Source: Agreia sp. PsM10 (lineage in GTDB: Bacteria; Actinomycetota; Actinomycetes; Actinomycetales; Microbacteriaceae). From it: a stretch of 64,000 bases of DNA. The translations under genes were made by a program, and so were the position numbers. Shown piece by piece: positions 49,361 to 64,000 of this stretch (its first letter is position 1; every line of letters begins with the position of its first letter). The DNA is taken from the NCBI RefSeq assembly GCF_030433855.1, contig NZ_JARUXC010000003.1, positions 186,001-250,000 of the forward strand. The letters are read 5' to 3'. The notes beneath the pieces were generated by a model, which was not told the DNA's origin, did no database searches, and worked only from the letters and a program-made list of their open reading frames with translations.

Positions 49361-49648
49361 TCAGGACCGCAACGGGTCTGAACCGGCGGCCAGGTCGTCG
49401 CTGGTGGTGACGCGGAGTGTGCCGTTGAGCTTCCAGGTCGCGCGCGGTGCGTCCGGGCCGATGTCCCTGGGGACCTCGACGACCATGTCGACGAAGCTGT
49501 AGTTGACCGCCGCGCCGCGACCGGTCAGGTAGGACCACATCTCCCGCCCGAGGTCCGTCCAGTCGCCGATGGTTCGCGCATCCGGACCGGTCGAGGCCGG
49601 CGACTGCGCTGTCGTTCCGTTGATCTCGTCGTTCATCGTGTCTGTCAT
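49361..49648 (-). CDS. Small hypothetical protein, first gene of the FHA locus
   Basis: A 95-residue protein with a disordered, threonine-rich start (MTDTMNDEINGTTAQSPAS) and a compact segment (WTDLGREMWSYLTGRGAAVNY, FVDMVVEVPRDIG, ATWKLNGTLRVTT). I do not recognise it. Its threonine-rich tail could be a phosphorylation site for the FHA protein encoded next, five bases downstream; that is a guess from context. ATG at 49648 is used. Confidence 0.72.
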   Translation of the reverse strand: MTDTMNDEINGTTAQSPASTGPDARTIGDWTDLGREMWSYLTGRGAAVNYSFVDMVVEVPRDIGPDAPRATWKLNGTLRVTTSDDLAAGSDPLRS

Positions 49649-49746
49649 GTGCTGACACTATGTCCCTGGATCGACGCGCGACAGAGGCGACGCCGCCCAT
49701 TGTCAACGCTCTCGCAGAGGTGTAGAAGCGCTGCCTTCGAACGCCG

Positions 49747-49777
49747 AACGCCCCCTCACGAGGATCGTGAGGGGGCG
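49747..49777 (-). terminator. Terminator after pyk
   Basis: ACGCCCCCTCACGA and TCGTGAGGGGGCGT form a perfect 14-base stem with a three-base loop, 22 bases past the pyk stop on the minus strand. Confidence 0.85.
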
Positions 49778-49799
49778 TCTCGAGCCATCGAGAATGGTG

Positions 49800-51245
49800 C
49801 TAGTTCTCGACGACCTCTGGCTTCGACGGGTTGTGGGCCGAGCCGACGACATGGATGCGCATGTCGTTCGTGGTGCCCGACTTTCCGGGAGGGGATCCGC
49901 AGATCACGACGACCTTGTCGCCTGCGTCTGCCAACTGGTTGCTGAGAAGCACCTCGTCGACCTGCACCATGAGCTGGTCGGTGTGCTTGACGCGCTCCGT
50001 GAGGTACGACTCGACGCCCCAGGTGAGGGCCATGCGGTTGCGGATGCCCTCTTCGGGCGTCAGTCCGATCATGGGGATCTTCGAACGGAGTCGCGACATG
50101 CGGCGCACGGAGTCGCCCGATTCGGTGAAGACGACCACGAACTTCGCTTCGACGAAGTTCGCCACCTCTTCGGCCGCGAGCGTCACGGCGCCGCCCTGCG
50201 TTCGCGGCTTCGTGCCGAGCGCAGGAATGCGGTCGAGCCCGTGCACCTCGGTGGACTCGACGATGCGTGCCATGGTCTGCACCGTGATCACCGGGTACTC
50301 GCCGACACTCGTCTCACCGCTGAGCATCACGGCGTCGGCACCGTCGAGGACGGCGTTGGCGACGTCGGAGGTCTCGGCGCGGGTCGGGATGGGGCTGGAG
50401 ATCATGGACTCGAGCATCTGTGTCGCGACGATGACCGGCTTGGCCATGCGGCGGGAGAGTTCGATCGCGCGCTTCTGCACGATCGGCACGGCCTCGAGGG
50501 GAAGCTCGACGCCGAGGTCGCCGCGCGCCACCATGATGCTGTCGAACGCGTCAATGATCTCTTCGAGGTTGTCGACGGCCTGGGGCTTCTCGATCTTCGC
50601 GACGACGGGAACGCGCCTGTTCTCCTCGGCCATGATCTCGTGGACGCGCTCGACGTCCTTGGCGTCGCGCACGAACGACAGGGCGATGAGGTCGGCACCC
50701 AGCTTCAGGCCCCAGCGCAGGTCGGCCTCGTCCTTCTCGGAGAGCGCCGGCACGTTGACGGCGACACCCGGGAGGTTGATGCCCTTGTTGTTCGAGACGT
50801 TGCCGGCGACGATCACCTTCGTGGTCACCGTGCGGTCGTCGGACTCGATGACCTCGACCTTGACCTTGCCGTCGTCGATCAGCAGGAAGTCGCCGGGCTT
50901 CACGTCCTGGGGCAGGCCCTTGAACGTCGTTCCCGACAGCTCCTTCGTTCCGAGCACATCGTCGATGGTGATCGTGAAGATGTCACCCTCGTTGAGGTAG
51001 TAGGGGCCGCCCTCGAACTTGCCGAGGCGGATCTTCGGACCCTGCAGGTCGACCAGCACCGCGACGGCGCGACCCGAATCTGCTGCAGCCTTGCGCACGG
51101 TGGCGTAGATGCCCTCGTGCACGTCGTACGTTCCGTGGCTCAGGTTCATGCGGCAGACGTCGACGCCGGCGTCGATGATCGCCCGGATGTCGTCGTAGGT
51201 GGAGGTTGCCGGACCGAGTGTGGCGACGATTTTTGCGCGTCTCAT
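49800..51245 (-). CDS. pyk: Pyruvate kinase
   Basis: Pyk makes pyruvate and ATP from phosphoenolpyruvate. The 481-residue protein begins MRRAKIVATLGPATS, has RMNLSHG, LVDLQGPKIR, the catalytic lysine in VVAKIEKPQAV, IMVARGDLGVELP and TQMLESM, and a carboxyl-terminal allosteric domain ending with sequence about MRIHVVG. It lies 93 bases after gltD on the same strand; in mycobacteria pyk follows lgt directly, so gltBD is inserted here. Confidence 0.97.
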   Translation of the reverse strand: MRRAKIVATLGPATSTYDDIRAIIDAGVDVCRMNLSHGTYDVHEGIYATVRKAAADSGRAVAVLVDLQGPKIRLGKFEGGPYYLNEGDIFTITIDDVLGTKELSGTTFKGLPQDVKPGDFLLIDDGKVKVEVIESDDRTVTTKVIVAGNVSNNKGINLPGVAVNVPALSEKDEADLRWGLKLGADLIALSFVRDAKDVERVHEIMAEENRRVPVVAKIEKPQAVDNLEEIIDAFDSIMVARGDLGVELPLEAVPIVQKRAIELSRRMAKPVIVATQMLESMISSPIPTRAETSDVANAVLDGADAVMLSGETSVGEYPVITVQTMARIVESTEVHGLDRIPALGTKPRTQGGAVTLAAEEVANFVEAKFVVVFTESGDSVRRMSRLRSKIPMIGLTPEEGIRNRMALTWGVESYLTERVKHTDQLMVQVDEVLLSNQLADAGDKVVVICGSPPGKSGTTNDMRIHVVGSAHNPSKPEVVEN

Positions 51246-51338
51246 CGTGTTGTGGTACTCCGTGTTCTCTGCGCCCGAGGTGGGCGCAATAGGGATCAGT
51301 GGCTGAATCGGATGAAGGATGGAACGAAAAGAGATGCT

Positions 51339-57381
<6,043 letters not shown>

Positions 57382-57530
57382 GGAAGTGCCGTCCTCTACG
57401 TGATTACTGAAGGATCTGGGACGCCGCTGGCCCATGGAGGGAGGATGCCGGGATGCCCTGTCGGGTCGTGACGGCGATCGTGATGGTCGAGAAGCTGAGT
57501 AGGCGAGTTACGCGACTGTGGTTTTCAGTT

Positions 57531-58556
57531 CTAGGACTTCGCACCGAGTGCGCTTGTGGCGCCTGGTTCGATGGATTCGTTCTCGGGAGTTCCGGTGGCC
57601 CCATCGCCCCTGAGCTCGTCGTCCGAGTAAGTATCGCTCGATTCTACCCCAGCCCCCGCCGGCACCCACTCTGCGCCGGGCCGGTACGGTCCCGGCTCCG
57701 CGCCGGGGTGCTCGCGAGTCTGGATGAGGATGATGATCAGGCCGATGAGGATGGCGGCCCATGCACCCCAGACGTTGGTGCGAACGCCGAAGAAGATCTC
57801 GCTCGGGTCGACGCGCATCGTCTCGAAGACGGAGCGGCCGACGCCGTACCAGATGAGGTAGACGCCGAACACCTTGCCCCACTGCAGGTGCAGCTTGCGC
57901 TCGAGCAGCAGGATGACGGCGACGCCGGCCAGGTTCCAGATGACCTCGTAGAGGAAGGTGGGGTGGAAGAGCGTTCCGTCGGCGAGGCCCACGGGGAAGG
58001 CCGGATTCGAGGACTCGATCTCGAGACCCCACGGCAGGTCGGTGGGCGTTCCGAAGAGTTCGTGGTTGAAGTAGTTGCCGAAGCGGCCGGCCGCCTGCGC
58101 GAGCAGCATGCCCGGCGCGAGGGCGTCGGCGAACGTCCAGAAGCGGATGCCGCTCAGGCGGCAGCCGATGTACGCGCCGACCGCGCCGCCGATGAGCGAG
58201 CCGAAGATGGCGATGCCGCCCTCCCAGACGGCGAAGACCTTCCACCACTCGATTCCCTCGCCGAAGTAGTCGCCGGGGTGCGTGAGCACGTGGTACGCGC
58301 GGGCCCCGATGATGCCGAACGGGATCGCCCACAGGATGATGTCGAGGACGACTCCCGGCTCGGCGCCGCGCGCGGTGAGTCGGCGCGAGGTGAGGATGGT
58401 GGCGAGCACGATGCCGGTGAGGATGCAGAGCGCGTATGCCCGGATCTCGATGTGGTTGGGCGTGACGAGGAACGTCAGGCCGATGTCATTGAGCCACTGA
58501 GTGAGGTCGAATGACTGCCACGTCGGGCTCGGGATGCTGGTGGGGGCGAAGACCAA
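57531..58556 (-). CDS. lgt: Prolipoprotein diacylglyceryl transferase
   Basis: Lgt attaches diacylglycerol to the lipobox cysteine of prolipoproteins in the cytoplasmic membrane. The 341-residue protein has about seven membrane helices, the family signature AAGRFGNYFNHELFG, WEGGIAIFGSLIGG, and ARAYHVLTHPGDYF. A charged tail of ~60 residues (PGAEPGPYRPGAEW and on) extends past the last helix. The start is TTG at 58556; it could begin a few residues later. It lies 111 bases after trpA, as in mycobacteria. Confidence 0.95.
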   Translation of the reverse strand: MVFAPTSIPSPTWQSFDLTQWLNDIGLTFLVTPNHIEIRAYALCILTGIVLATILTSRRLTARGAEPGVVLDIILWAIPFGIIGARAYHVLTHPGDYFGEGIEWWKVFAVWEGGIAIFGSLIGGAVGAYIGCRLSGIRFWTFADALAPGMLLAQAAGRFGNYFNHELFGTPTDLPWGLEIESSNPAFPVGLADGTLFHPTFLYEVIWNLAGVAVILLLERKLHLQWGKVFGVYLIWYGVGRSVFETMRVDPSEIFFGVRTNVWGAWAAILIGLIIILIQTREHPGAEPGPYRPGAEWVPAGAGVESSDTYSDDELRGDGATGTPENESIEPGATSALGAKS

Positions 58557-58598
58557 CGGTTTCGACCTTTCATCGTGTGGTGCTCATACGGGCGCCCG

Positions 58599-58620
58599 TC
58601 CGCTCGACGAAGCGAGCGGA
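58599..58620 (-). terminator. Possible hairpin between trpA and lgt
   Basis: TCCGCTCG and CGAGCGGA form an eight-base stem with a six-base loop between the trpA stop and lgt start. No T run follows, so it is a weak candidate, and read-through into lgt is likely. Confidence 0.35.
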
Positions 58621-58667
58621 ACGAACAGGAGGGGCTGCTGCTTATTGTAGGACGGCGGGCAGCGCGC

Positions 58668-59471
58668 TCAGCGCGCGGTGCCGGATGCGAGCCGGGCGGC
58701 CAGGCGTGCGACGCCGGGGACTCCGTCGTCTGCGAGGGCGCGCACGAGAGCCGAGCCGACGATGGCACCGTCGGCGTAGCCGAGGATCTCGGCGATCTGC
58801 TCCGGGGTCGACACGCCGATTCCCACGCAGGCGCTGACCGATCCGACGGAGCGCAGGCGACCGACGAGGGTCTCCGCGGCCGCACCGAGTTCGGCGCGCG
58901 CCCCGGTCGTGCCCATCGTCGAGACGGTGTAGACGAAGCCCCGGCTGTTCTCCACGGCGAGCCGGAGTCGCTCGTCGGTCGACGTGGGTGCGGCGAGGAA
59001 GACCCTGTCGAGGCCGGTGCGATCGCTCTCGGCCAGCCAGACCGCTCCGGAGTCGACCGTCAGGTCGGGCGTGATCAGGCCCGCTCCCCCGGCCGAGACG
59101 AGGTCGTCGGCGAATCGGCCGACTCCGTACTGCACCACGGGGTTCCAGTAGGTCATGAGGAGAACGGGCGCGTCGACCCTGGCTCTGATCCTCTCGACGG
59201 CCGTGAACGCGTCACGCAGACGGAAGCCGCCGTCGAGCGAGGCCTGGGTCGCCTTCTGGATGACCGGGCCGTCCATCACCGGGTCGGAGTAGGGGATGCC
59301 GAGCTCGAGAACGTCGACGCCGTTCTCGACCAGGGCGACGGCCGCGTCGACGCTGTCGTCGAGTGTCGGGAAGCCGACGGGCAGGTAGCCGATCAGGGCT
59401 CCGGCGCGGCTCTGCCGGCTGGCCTCGATGGCGGATGCGACGGGAGAGGGGGCGACGGATGCGCCGGTCAT
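58668..59471 (-). CDS. trpA: Tryptophan synthase alpha subunit
   Basis: TrpA cleaves indole-3-glycerol phosphate and passes indole to TrpB. The 267-residue protein has the phosphate and catalytic segments [30 protein letters not shown] (catalytic Glu and Asp) and [10 protein letters not shown], and [10 protein letters not shown] toward the end. ATG at 59471 overlaps the trpB stop in an ATGA; upstream in-frame sequence is trpB out of register. Confidence 0.96.
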   Translation of the reverse strand: MTGASVAPSPVASAIEASRQSRAGALIGYLPVGFPTLDDSVDAAVALVENGVDVLELGIPYSDPVMDGPVIQKATQASLDGGFRLRDAFTAVERIRARVDAPVLLMTYWNPVVQYGVGRFADDLVSAGGAGLITPDLTVDSGAVWLAESDRTGLDRVFLAAPTSTDERLRLAVENSRGFVYTVSTMGTTGARAELGAAAETLVGRLRSVGSVSACVGIGVSTPEQIAEILGYADGAIVGSALVRALADDGVPGVARLAARLASGTAR

Positions 59472-60697
59472 GCGCCCGCCCCGGCATCCAGAACGCCGAA
59501 GTAGGCGCCCGCCGTCTCGACGTCTTTGTCTCCTCGGCCCGACAGGTTCACGAGGATCGTCGCCTTCTCGCCCAGCGTGCGGCCGAGCTCGATGGCGCCG
59601 GCGAGGGCGTGCGCCGACTCGATGGCCGGAATGATGCCCTCGGTCTGGCAGAGCAGCCTGAACGCCTGCATGGCGGCCGCGTCGGTGACCGGCGTGTAGG
59701 TGGCGCGGCCGATGGAGGCGAGCCAGGCATGCTCCGGTCCGACCCCCGGGTAGTCGAGGCCCGCCGAGATGGAGTGCGAGTCGATGGTCTGGCCGTCTTC
59801 GTCCTGGAGCATGATGCTGCGCGATCCGTGCAGCACGCCGGGACGGCCCATGGTGATGCTGGCCGCGTGGCGCAGCGTGTCGACGCCGTCGCCGCCGGCC
59901 TCGAATCCGTGCAGGGCCACATCGGGGTCGTCGAGGAAGGCGTGGAAGATGCCGATCGCGTTCGATCCCCCGCCCACGCAGGCGACCACGGCATCCGGCA
60001 GTGACCCGGTCAGGTCGATGACCTGCTGGCGCGCCTCTTCGCCGATGACCTTCACGAAGTCGCGCACCATCACGGGGAACGGGTGGGGGCCGGCGACCGT
60101 GCCCAGCAGGTAGTGGGTGTTCTCGACGTTCGCGACCCAGTCCCTGAACGCCTCGTTGAGGGCGTCTTTGAGGGTGCGCGTTCCCGTGGTCACGGGAATG
60201 ACCGTGGCGCCGAGGAGCCTCATGCGGGCGACGTTGAGGGCCTGGCGCTCGGTGTCGACCTCGCCCATGTAGACGACGCACTCCATGCCGAAGAGGGCCG
60301 CGGCGGTCGCGGTGGCGACGCCGTGCTGGCCTGCCCCGGTCTCGGCGATGAGTCGGGTCTTGCCGATGCGCTTGGCGATGAGGGCCTGGCCGAGCACGTT
60401 GCAGATCTTGTGCGATCCGGTGTGGTTCAGGTCTTCGCGCTTCAGCAGGATGCGTGCGCCGCCCGCGTGCTCGGCGAAGCGGGGCACCTCGGTGATGATC
60501 GAGGGTCGCCCCGTGTAGGTGCGGTGCAGCTCCGCGAGCTCGCGGTGGAACTCGGGGTCGGCTTTCGCGACGTCGTAGGCGGCGGAGAGTTCGTCGAGCG
60601 CGGCGATCAGGGACTCCGGCATGAACCGGCCCCCGAACTCGCCGAAGAACGGACCCTGCTCGTCGCGCAGGTGGGTGGGGGTCGCTTCGATCGTCAT
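59468..60697 (-). CDS. trpB: Tryptophan synthase beta subunit
   Basis: TrpB joins indole and serine with pyridoxal phosphate. The 409-residue protein has the cofactor lysine in [23 protein letters not shown], and the phosphate-binding [10 protein letters not shown], and begins near [11 protein letters not shown]. Its start overlaps the trpC stop by four bases. The order trpC-trpB-trpA is a coupled unit. Confidence 0.97.
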   Translation of the reverse strand: MTIEATPTHLRDEQGPFFGEFGGRFMPESLIAALDELSAAYDVAKADPEFHRELAELHRTYTGRPSIITEVPRFAEHAGGARILLKREDLNHTGSHKICNVLGQALIAKRIGKTRLIAETGAGQHGVATATAAALFGMECVVYMGEVDTERQALNVARMRLLGATVIPVTTGTRTLKDALNEAFRDWVANVENTHYLLGTVAGPHPFPVMVRDFVKVIGEEARQQVIDLTGSLPDAVVACVGGGSNAIGIFHAFLDDPDVALHGFEAGGDGVDTLRHAASITMGRPGVLHGSRSIMLQDEDGQTIDSHSISAGLDYPGVGPEHAWLASIGRATYTPVTDAAAMQAFRLLCQTEGIIPAIESAHALAGAIELGRTLGEKATILVNLSGRGDKDVETAGAYFGVLDAGAGA

Positions 60698-61473
60698 GGT
60701 GTCACGCTCAGGAATTCTGTGAGGGTCTCGCGGGGACTTCCGTGGGTGACGAGGGCTTCGCCGACGAGCACCACGTCTGCTCCGGCTCGGCGGTAATGGG
60801 CCACGTCGGAGGCGGTCTTGACGGCGGACTCCGCGATGCGGACCGTGCCGTCGGGAATGCTGCCCGCGAGTCGCCCGAAGAGGTCGGGGTCGAGCTCGAA
60901 GGTGCTGAGGTTGCGCGCGTTGACGCCGATCACGCGGGAACCGAGATCGATCGCCCGACTGACCTCGTCGGCGGAGTGCGTCTCGACCAGCGCGGTCATG
61001 CCGAGCTCGGTGATGAGCGCGTGCAGGCGCACGAGCGTCGCCTGATCGAGCGCGGCGACGATGAGCAGCGCGAGGTCGGCGCCCGTGGCACGGGCCTCGA
61101 ACACCTGGTACTCGAGGCCGATGAAGTCTTTGCGCAGCACGGGGATCGAGATCGCCGCGCGCACGGCACGAAGGTCGTCGAGTGAGCCGCCGAAGCGGCG
61201 GCCCTCGGTGAGCACGCTGACGGCGCTGGCGCCGCCGGCCTCGTACTCACGGGCGAGCGCCTGCGGATCGACGATGTCGGCGAGGGCGCCCTTGGACGGG
61301 CTCGATCGCTTGATCTCGGCGATCACCTTGACGCGATCGGCGGGAGCCAGGAACGAGAGCGCATCGAGCGGCGCGGGAGCGGCCAGAGCGGCGGCCTCGA
61401 CAGACGCCAGACTCGCGGTCTGCTGTCTGGCCGCGGCGTCCTCGACTGCCCCGGCGAGGAGCTGGTCGAGCAC
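60694..61473 (-). CDS. trpC: Indole-3-glycerol phosphate synthase
   Basis: TrpC closes the indole ring from CdRP. The 259-residue protein has the signature [21 protein letters not shown] with the catalytic lysine, IGVNARNL and [13 protein letters not shown], in a TIM barrel. GTG at 61473 lies three bases after the upstream small-protein gene. No trpF domain is fused. Confidence 0.96.
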   Translation of the reverse strand: MLDQLLAGAVEDAAARQQTASLASVEAAALAAPAPLDALSFLAPADRVKVIAEIKRSSPSKGALADIVDPQALAREYEAGGASAVSVLTEGRRFGGSLDDLRAVRAAISIPVLRKDFIGLEYQVFEARATGADLALLIVAALDQATLVRLHALITELGMTALVETHSADEVSRAIDLGSRVIGVNARNLSTFELDPDLFGRLAGSIPDGTVRIAESAVKTASDVAHYRRAGADVVLVGEALVTHGSPRETLTEFLSVTP

Positions 61474-61476
61474 CCT

Positions 61477-61707
61477 CTAGTGTCCTTTGCCGGCGTACCG
61501 CGGGCTGTATGCGCCGAAGCCGGCGACGGAAAGGACCTTGCCGAGGATCGCGCCCACGACCAGGAGCCCTGCGGAGGCCCAGACGAGCCACTGCACGTCG
61601 AAGAAGAACGCCACGGTGCCGATGCTGAAGGCGATCAGCATCACGATAACGGCCGTCCAGGCAGCAGGCGAGTGGCCGTGACCCGGTTCTTCAGAAACGT
61701 TGCTCAT
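61477..61707 (-). CDS. Small membrane protein of the trp operon (DUF6704-like)
   Basis: A 76-residue protein with two membrane helices (AAWTAVIVMLIAFSIGTVAFFF and LVWASAGLLVVGAILGKVL), a histidine-rich start (EPGHGHSPAAW) and a short tail ending YSPRYAGKGH. It matches a small actinobacterial family found between the tryptophan-operon membrane protein and trpC, to my knowledge DUF6704, of unknown function. ATG at 61707 has AGGAG upstream (reading aagaggagttcc). It is three bases from trpC. Confidence 0.88.
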   Translation of the reverse strand: MSNVSEEPGHGHSPAAWTAVIVMLIAFSIGTVAFFFDVQWLVWASAGLLVVGAILGKVLSVAGFGAYSPRYAGKGH

Positions 61708-61771
61708 GGAACTCCTCTTGTTCGAAGGTCAATAGTAGTCGAAAACGAATGCCCGCTCGGAAGCAACGGGC

Positions 61772-62515
61772 CTACGCCGTCGGGTCCGTGCCCCGACTCA
61801 GGCTGTCCCAGTTGTCGACCGAGGTCGCCTTGCGCCGCACGGCCGCGTCGTCAGGGCTCTCCGTCGCCACGGGCTCCGACGGCTCGTCGGAATCGGCCGT
61901 GTCGTCGCGGTCGTCGAGCTCGAGCAGGTCGTCGGCGTCGAGCACTCGGCCGTCCTCCGATGCGAAGCGCACGGCCTGGTAACGGCGGCCGGATGCGGGC
62001 CAGCGGGTCGTCGTGGCGGCCACCGCGATGCCGAGAACGGCCAGCAGCGCGCCGAGCAGGATGGCGACGACAGGCCAGGCGGTGACGGCCTCGCTGCGCG
62101 CGATCGCCTTGATCGACTCGGTTCCGGCGACGCCGGTGGCCGCCGTCACGACCGGGGCCCCCGCCGACACCGGGTCGACGAGCGGCCCGGTGCCCGAGAG
62201 CACGATGCTGGCTCCGAGCAGAACCTGCAGCACCCCGAGCACGATGCGGATCACCGGTCCCGCGATCGCCAGGGCGGCGGCGCTGGCGAGGCCTGCGAGG
62301 CCGAGCGCGGCCAGTGCCGGCGCCGCTGTGGCACCGGGCACGTCGAGTGCGCGGCCGGATGCCCCGTCACCCGTCACGGTCAGGGTTCCCCACGATTGCG
62401 ACCACGCCAGGAACACGAGGGCGCTCACGACGAGGACCCCGAGGATCATCAGGCCCTTGAGACGGGCCGAGCCCGGTCTCGGGGCCGGACCAGCGGCATC
62501 CGTATCGGTCGTCAT
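61772..62515 (-). CDS. Tryptophan-operon-associated membrane protein (Trp_oprn_chp family)
   Basis: A 247-residue protein with four predicted membrane helices (LMILGVLVVSALVFLAW, APALAALGLAGLASAAALAIAG, IVLGVLQVLLGASIVLSG, VVAILLGALLAVLGIAVA) and a long acidic cytoplasmic tail (LLELDDRDDTADSDEPSE). It matches TIGR02234-type proteins found after trpE in actinobacteria; the early SQSWGTLTV loop is typical. Function is unknown; a transport or regulatory role has been suggested only by position. ATG at 62515 overlaps the trpE stop in an ATGA. Confidence 0.92.
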   Translation of the reverse strand: MTTDTDAAGPAPRPGSARLKGLMILGVLVVSALVFLAWSQSWGTLTVTGDGASGRALDVPGATAAPALAALGLAGLASAAALAIAGPVIRIVLGVLQVLLGASIVLSGTGPLVDPVSAGAPVVTAATGVAGTESIKAIARSEAVTAWPVVAILLGALLAVLGIAVAATTTRWPASGRRYQAVRFASEDGRVLDADDLLELDDRDDTADSDEPSEPVATESPDDAAVRRKATSVDNWDSLSRGTDPTA

Positions 62516-64000
62516 ACGATGCGCCTCATGGCGTTCGCGATGGCGACGGCCCGGAGCGGCGCCGCCGCCTTGTTCTGCGACTCGAGGAACTCGGAGTCGG
62601 GATCGGAGTCGGCGACCAGTCCCCCGCCGGCCTGCACGTGTGCGACGCCCGACTCGATCGTGGCGGTGCGGATCGCGATGGCCAGGTCGGCATCGCCGGC
62701 GAAGCCGAAGTAGCCCACGACTCCCCCGTAGACGCCGCGCTGGGCGGGCTCGAGTTCGTCGATGATCTGCAGGGCCCGAGGCTTGGGAGCGCCCGACAGG
62801 GTGCCCGCGGGGAACGTGGCGCTGAACACGTCGATCGCCGTGACGCCCGGCCTGATGGCCCCCTCGACCGACGAGACGATGTGCATGATGTGGCTGAACC
62901 GTTCGATGCGCATGAACTCGGTGACCTCGACCGTGCCGGGCACGCAGACCTTGAGCAGGTCGTTGCGGGCCAGGTCGACGAGCATCAGGTGCTCGGACTT
63001 CTCCTTCTCGTCGCCAAGCAGCTCGTGCTCCAGCTCGATGTCGCCCTCGATCGTCGTGCCGCGCGGACGCGATCCCGCGATCGGGTGCGTGAACGCCCGG
63101 CCGTTCTCGACCTTGACGAGCGCCTCCGGGCTCGACCCGACGATCGTGTACGGCGTGCCGTCGGGGCGCTCGAGCGCGAGCAGATAGAGATACGGACTGG
63201 GATTCAGCGTGCGGAGCACGCGGTACACGTCGATGGGCTCCGCCGTGCACTCCAGGTCGAAGCGCTGCGAGATGACGACCTGGAAGACGTCGCCGTCGCG
63301 GATGTGCACCTTCGCGCGCTCGATCGCATCGAGGAAGTCGTGGCGCTCGGTGCGGGCCACGGGCGTGCCGGCCGTGTCGAAGTCGGCCTCGTCGAGGCGG
63401 GCCTCGCTGGGCTTCGCCAGCTCGGCCTGCATCGCGTCGAGACGCTCCTGCGAGTCGCGCCACTGCGCATCCGCATCGCCCTGCGCGTCGGCGAGCACCG
63501 TGGCGATGAGCTGCACGGTGCCCGTGAGGTGGTCGATCACGATGAGGTCGCGCACGAAGCCCATGGCCTGGCTCGGAACGGCGTAGTCGGCGGGTGGACC
63601 GTCGGGCAGGTGCTCGATCTGGCGGATGGTCTCCCAGCCGATGAATCCGACGAGCCCGCCCGTGAGCGGTGGATGACCGGGGATCACGGGTGTCTGCCAC
63701 GTGTGGAAGAGCTCGGACAGCGCGGCCAGGGGCTGCTCCGGCAGGCCGTCGGGAAAGGCCTCGGACTGCGGCAGACCGAGATCGACCCAGACCGCCGTCT
63801 CCGCGTCGCTCGTGAGCACGCCGTAGCTCGAGACGCCGATGAACGAGAATCGCGACCAGACGCCGCCCTGTCCGGCGGACTCGAGCAGGAACGACCCTGC
63901 TCGGCCCCTCGCCACCTTGCGGTAGACGCCGACCGGTGTCTCGCCGTCGGCGAAGAGCGTCCGGAGAACGGGCAGCACCCGATGCGTGTGAAGGCGGGAA
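62512..64000 (-). CDS. trpE: Anthranilate synthase component I (partial, N-terminus outside window)
   Basis: TrpE converts chorismate to anthranilate with ammonia from the glutaminase partner. About 495 residues are visible and the frame is open to the window edge, so the amino terminus is missing; the sequence before VLPVLRTLFADGETPVGVYRK is continuous. SFLLESAG holds the tryptophan-binding LLES element, so feedback inhibition is expected. Chorismate-binding motifs include GTTIEGDIELEHELLG, VDLARNDL and LSGAPKPRALQII. No trpG or trpD is in the window. Confidence 0.96.
   Translation of the reverse strand, partial: SRLHTHRVLPVLRTLFADGETPVGVYRKVARGRAGSFLLESAGQGGVWSRFSFIGVSSYGVLTSDAETAVWVDLGLPQSEAFPDGLPEQPLAALSELFHTWQTPVIPGHPPLTGGLVGFIGWETIRQIEHLPDGPPADYAVPSQAMGFVRDLIVIDHLTGTVQLIATVLADAQGDADAQWRDSQERLDAMQAELAKPSEARLDEADFDTAGTPVARTERHDFLDAIERAKVHIRDGDVFQVVISQRFDLECTAEPIDVYRVLRTLNPSPYLYLLALERPDGTPYTIVGSSPEALVKVENGRAFTHPIAGSRPRGTTIEGDIELEHELLGDEKEKSEHLMLVDLARNDLLKVCVPGTVEVTEFMRIERFSHIMHIVSSVEGAIRPGVTAIDVFSATFPAGTLSGAPKPRALQIIDELEPAQRGVYGGVVGYFGFAGDADLAIAIRTATIESGVAHVQAGGGLVADSDPDSEFLESQNKAAAPLRAVAIANAMRRIV

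Noticed and set aside
63976-63978. GTG as the start of trpE
   Set aside because: The frame continues without a stop to the window edge and the residues before it read as normal TrpE, so the gene is cut by the window.

Overview
The window is high-GC, gene-dense DNA that reads as a chromosomal core region of an actinobacterium, most likely a member of the Microbacteriaceae. The evidence is the set of actinobacterial marker genes (rbpA, whiA, opcA, an ANTAR-type pdtaR, the tryptophan-operon membrane protein, DUF3099, a Rieske gene inside the SUF operon) together with a gene order resembling other actinobacteria: glgA/glgC divergent; tkt-tal-zwf-opcA-pgl; uvrA-uvrC-rapZ-whiA followed by gap-pgk-tpiA-secG; uvrB/coaE/rpsA/polA; and trpE-trpC-trpB-trpA-lgt-pyk. 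No phage, transposon, CRISPR array or obvious island is visible. Genes often start with GTG or TTG, and neighbours are often joined by ATGA or GTGA overlaps.

Layout. 1-4938: glycogen synthesis (glgA, cut by the window edge, and divergent glgC), serB, a fabG-type reductase, then DUF3099, a small cysteine protein and SURF1 in a coupled plus-strand run. 4957-11435: an ABC-F ATPase, bioY, and a minus-strand SUF iron-sulfur operon sufB-sufD-Rieske-sufC-sufT. 11738-13678: heme A synthesis (ctaA, ctaB), which with SURF1 serves cytochrome aa3 oxidase. 13773-21288: a UPF0303 protein and the pentose phosphate set tkt, tal, zwf, opcA, pgl. 21361-25860: rbpA, secG, tpiA, pgk, gap and sodA on the minus strand. 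25989-35372: whiA, rapZ, uvrC, uvrA, a PaaI-type thioesterase and uvrB. 35453-38733: pfkA, coaE, rpsA. 38854-42964: a frameshifted membrane protein, a DsbA-like protein, a DUF885 metallopeptidase and an unrecognised protein. 43050-47637: polA, a hotdog thioesterase, a gene with no good start codon, pdtaR, tRNA-Leu(CAA) and the zinc-free bL36 paralog. 47714-49648: an uncharacterised three-gene unit that includes an FHA protein. 49800-64000: pyk, gltD, gltB, lgt and the trp operon, ending inside trpE at the window edge.

Together the genes cover central carbon metabolism (glycogen, oxidative and non-oxidative pentose phosphate, lower glycolysis), nitrogen assimilation, tryptophan synthesis, nucleotide excision repair, oxidase assembly and iron-sulfur cluster assembly.

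I found no convincing new biological system. The items most worth checking are the frameshift near 39190, the gene at 46237-46605 without a standard start, genes absent from their usual places (pgi between tal and zwf, yvcK between rapZ and whiA, sufS/sufU after sufC), a strong REP-like inverted repeat at 36490-36542, a compact set of palindromes between sufB and ctaA, apparently leaderless promoters at glgA/glgC and uvrB, and the uncharacterised FHA locus.
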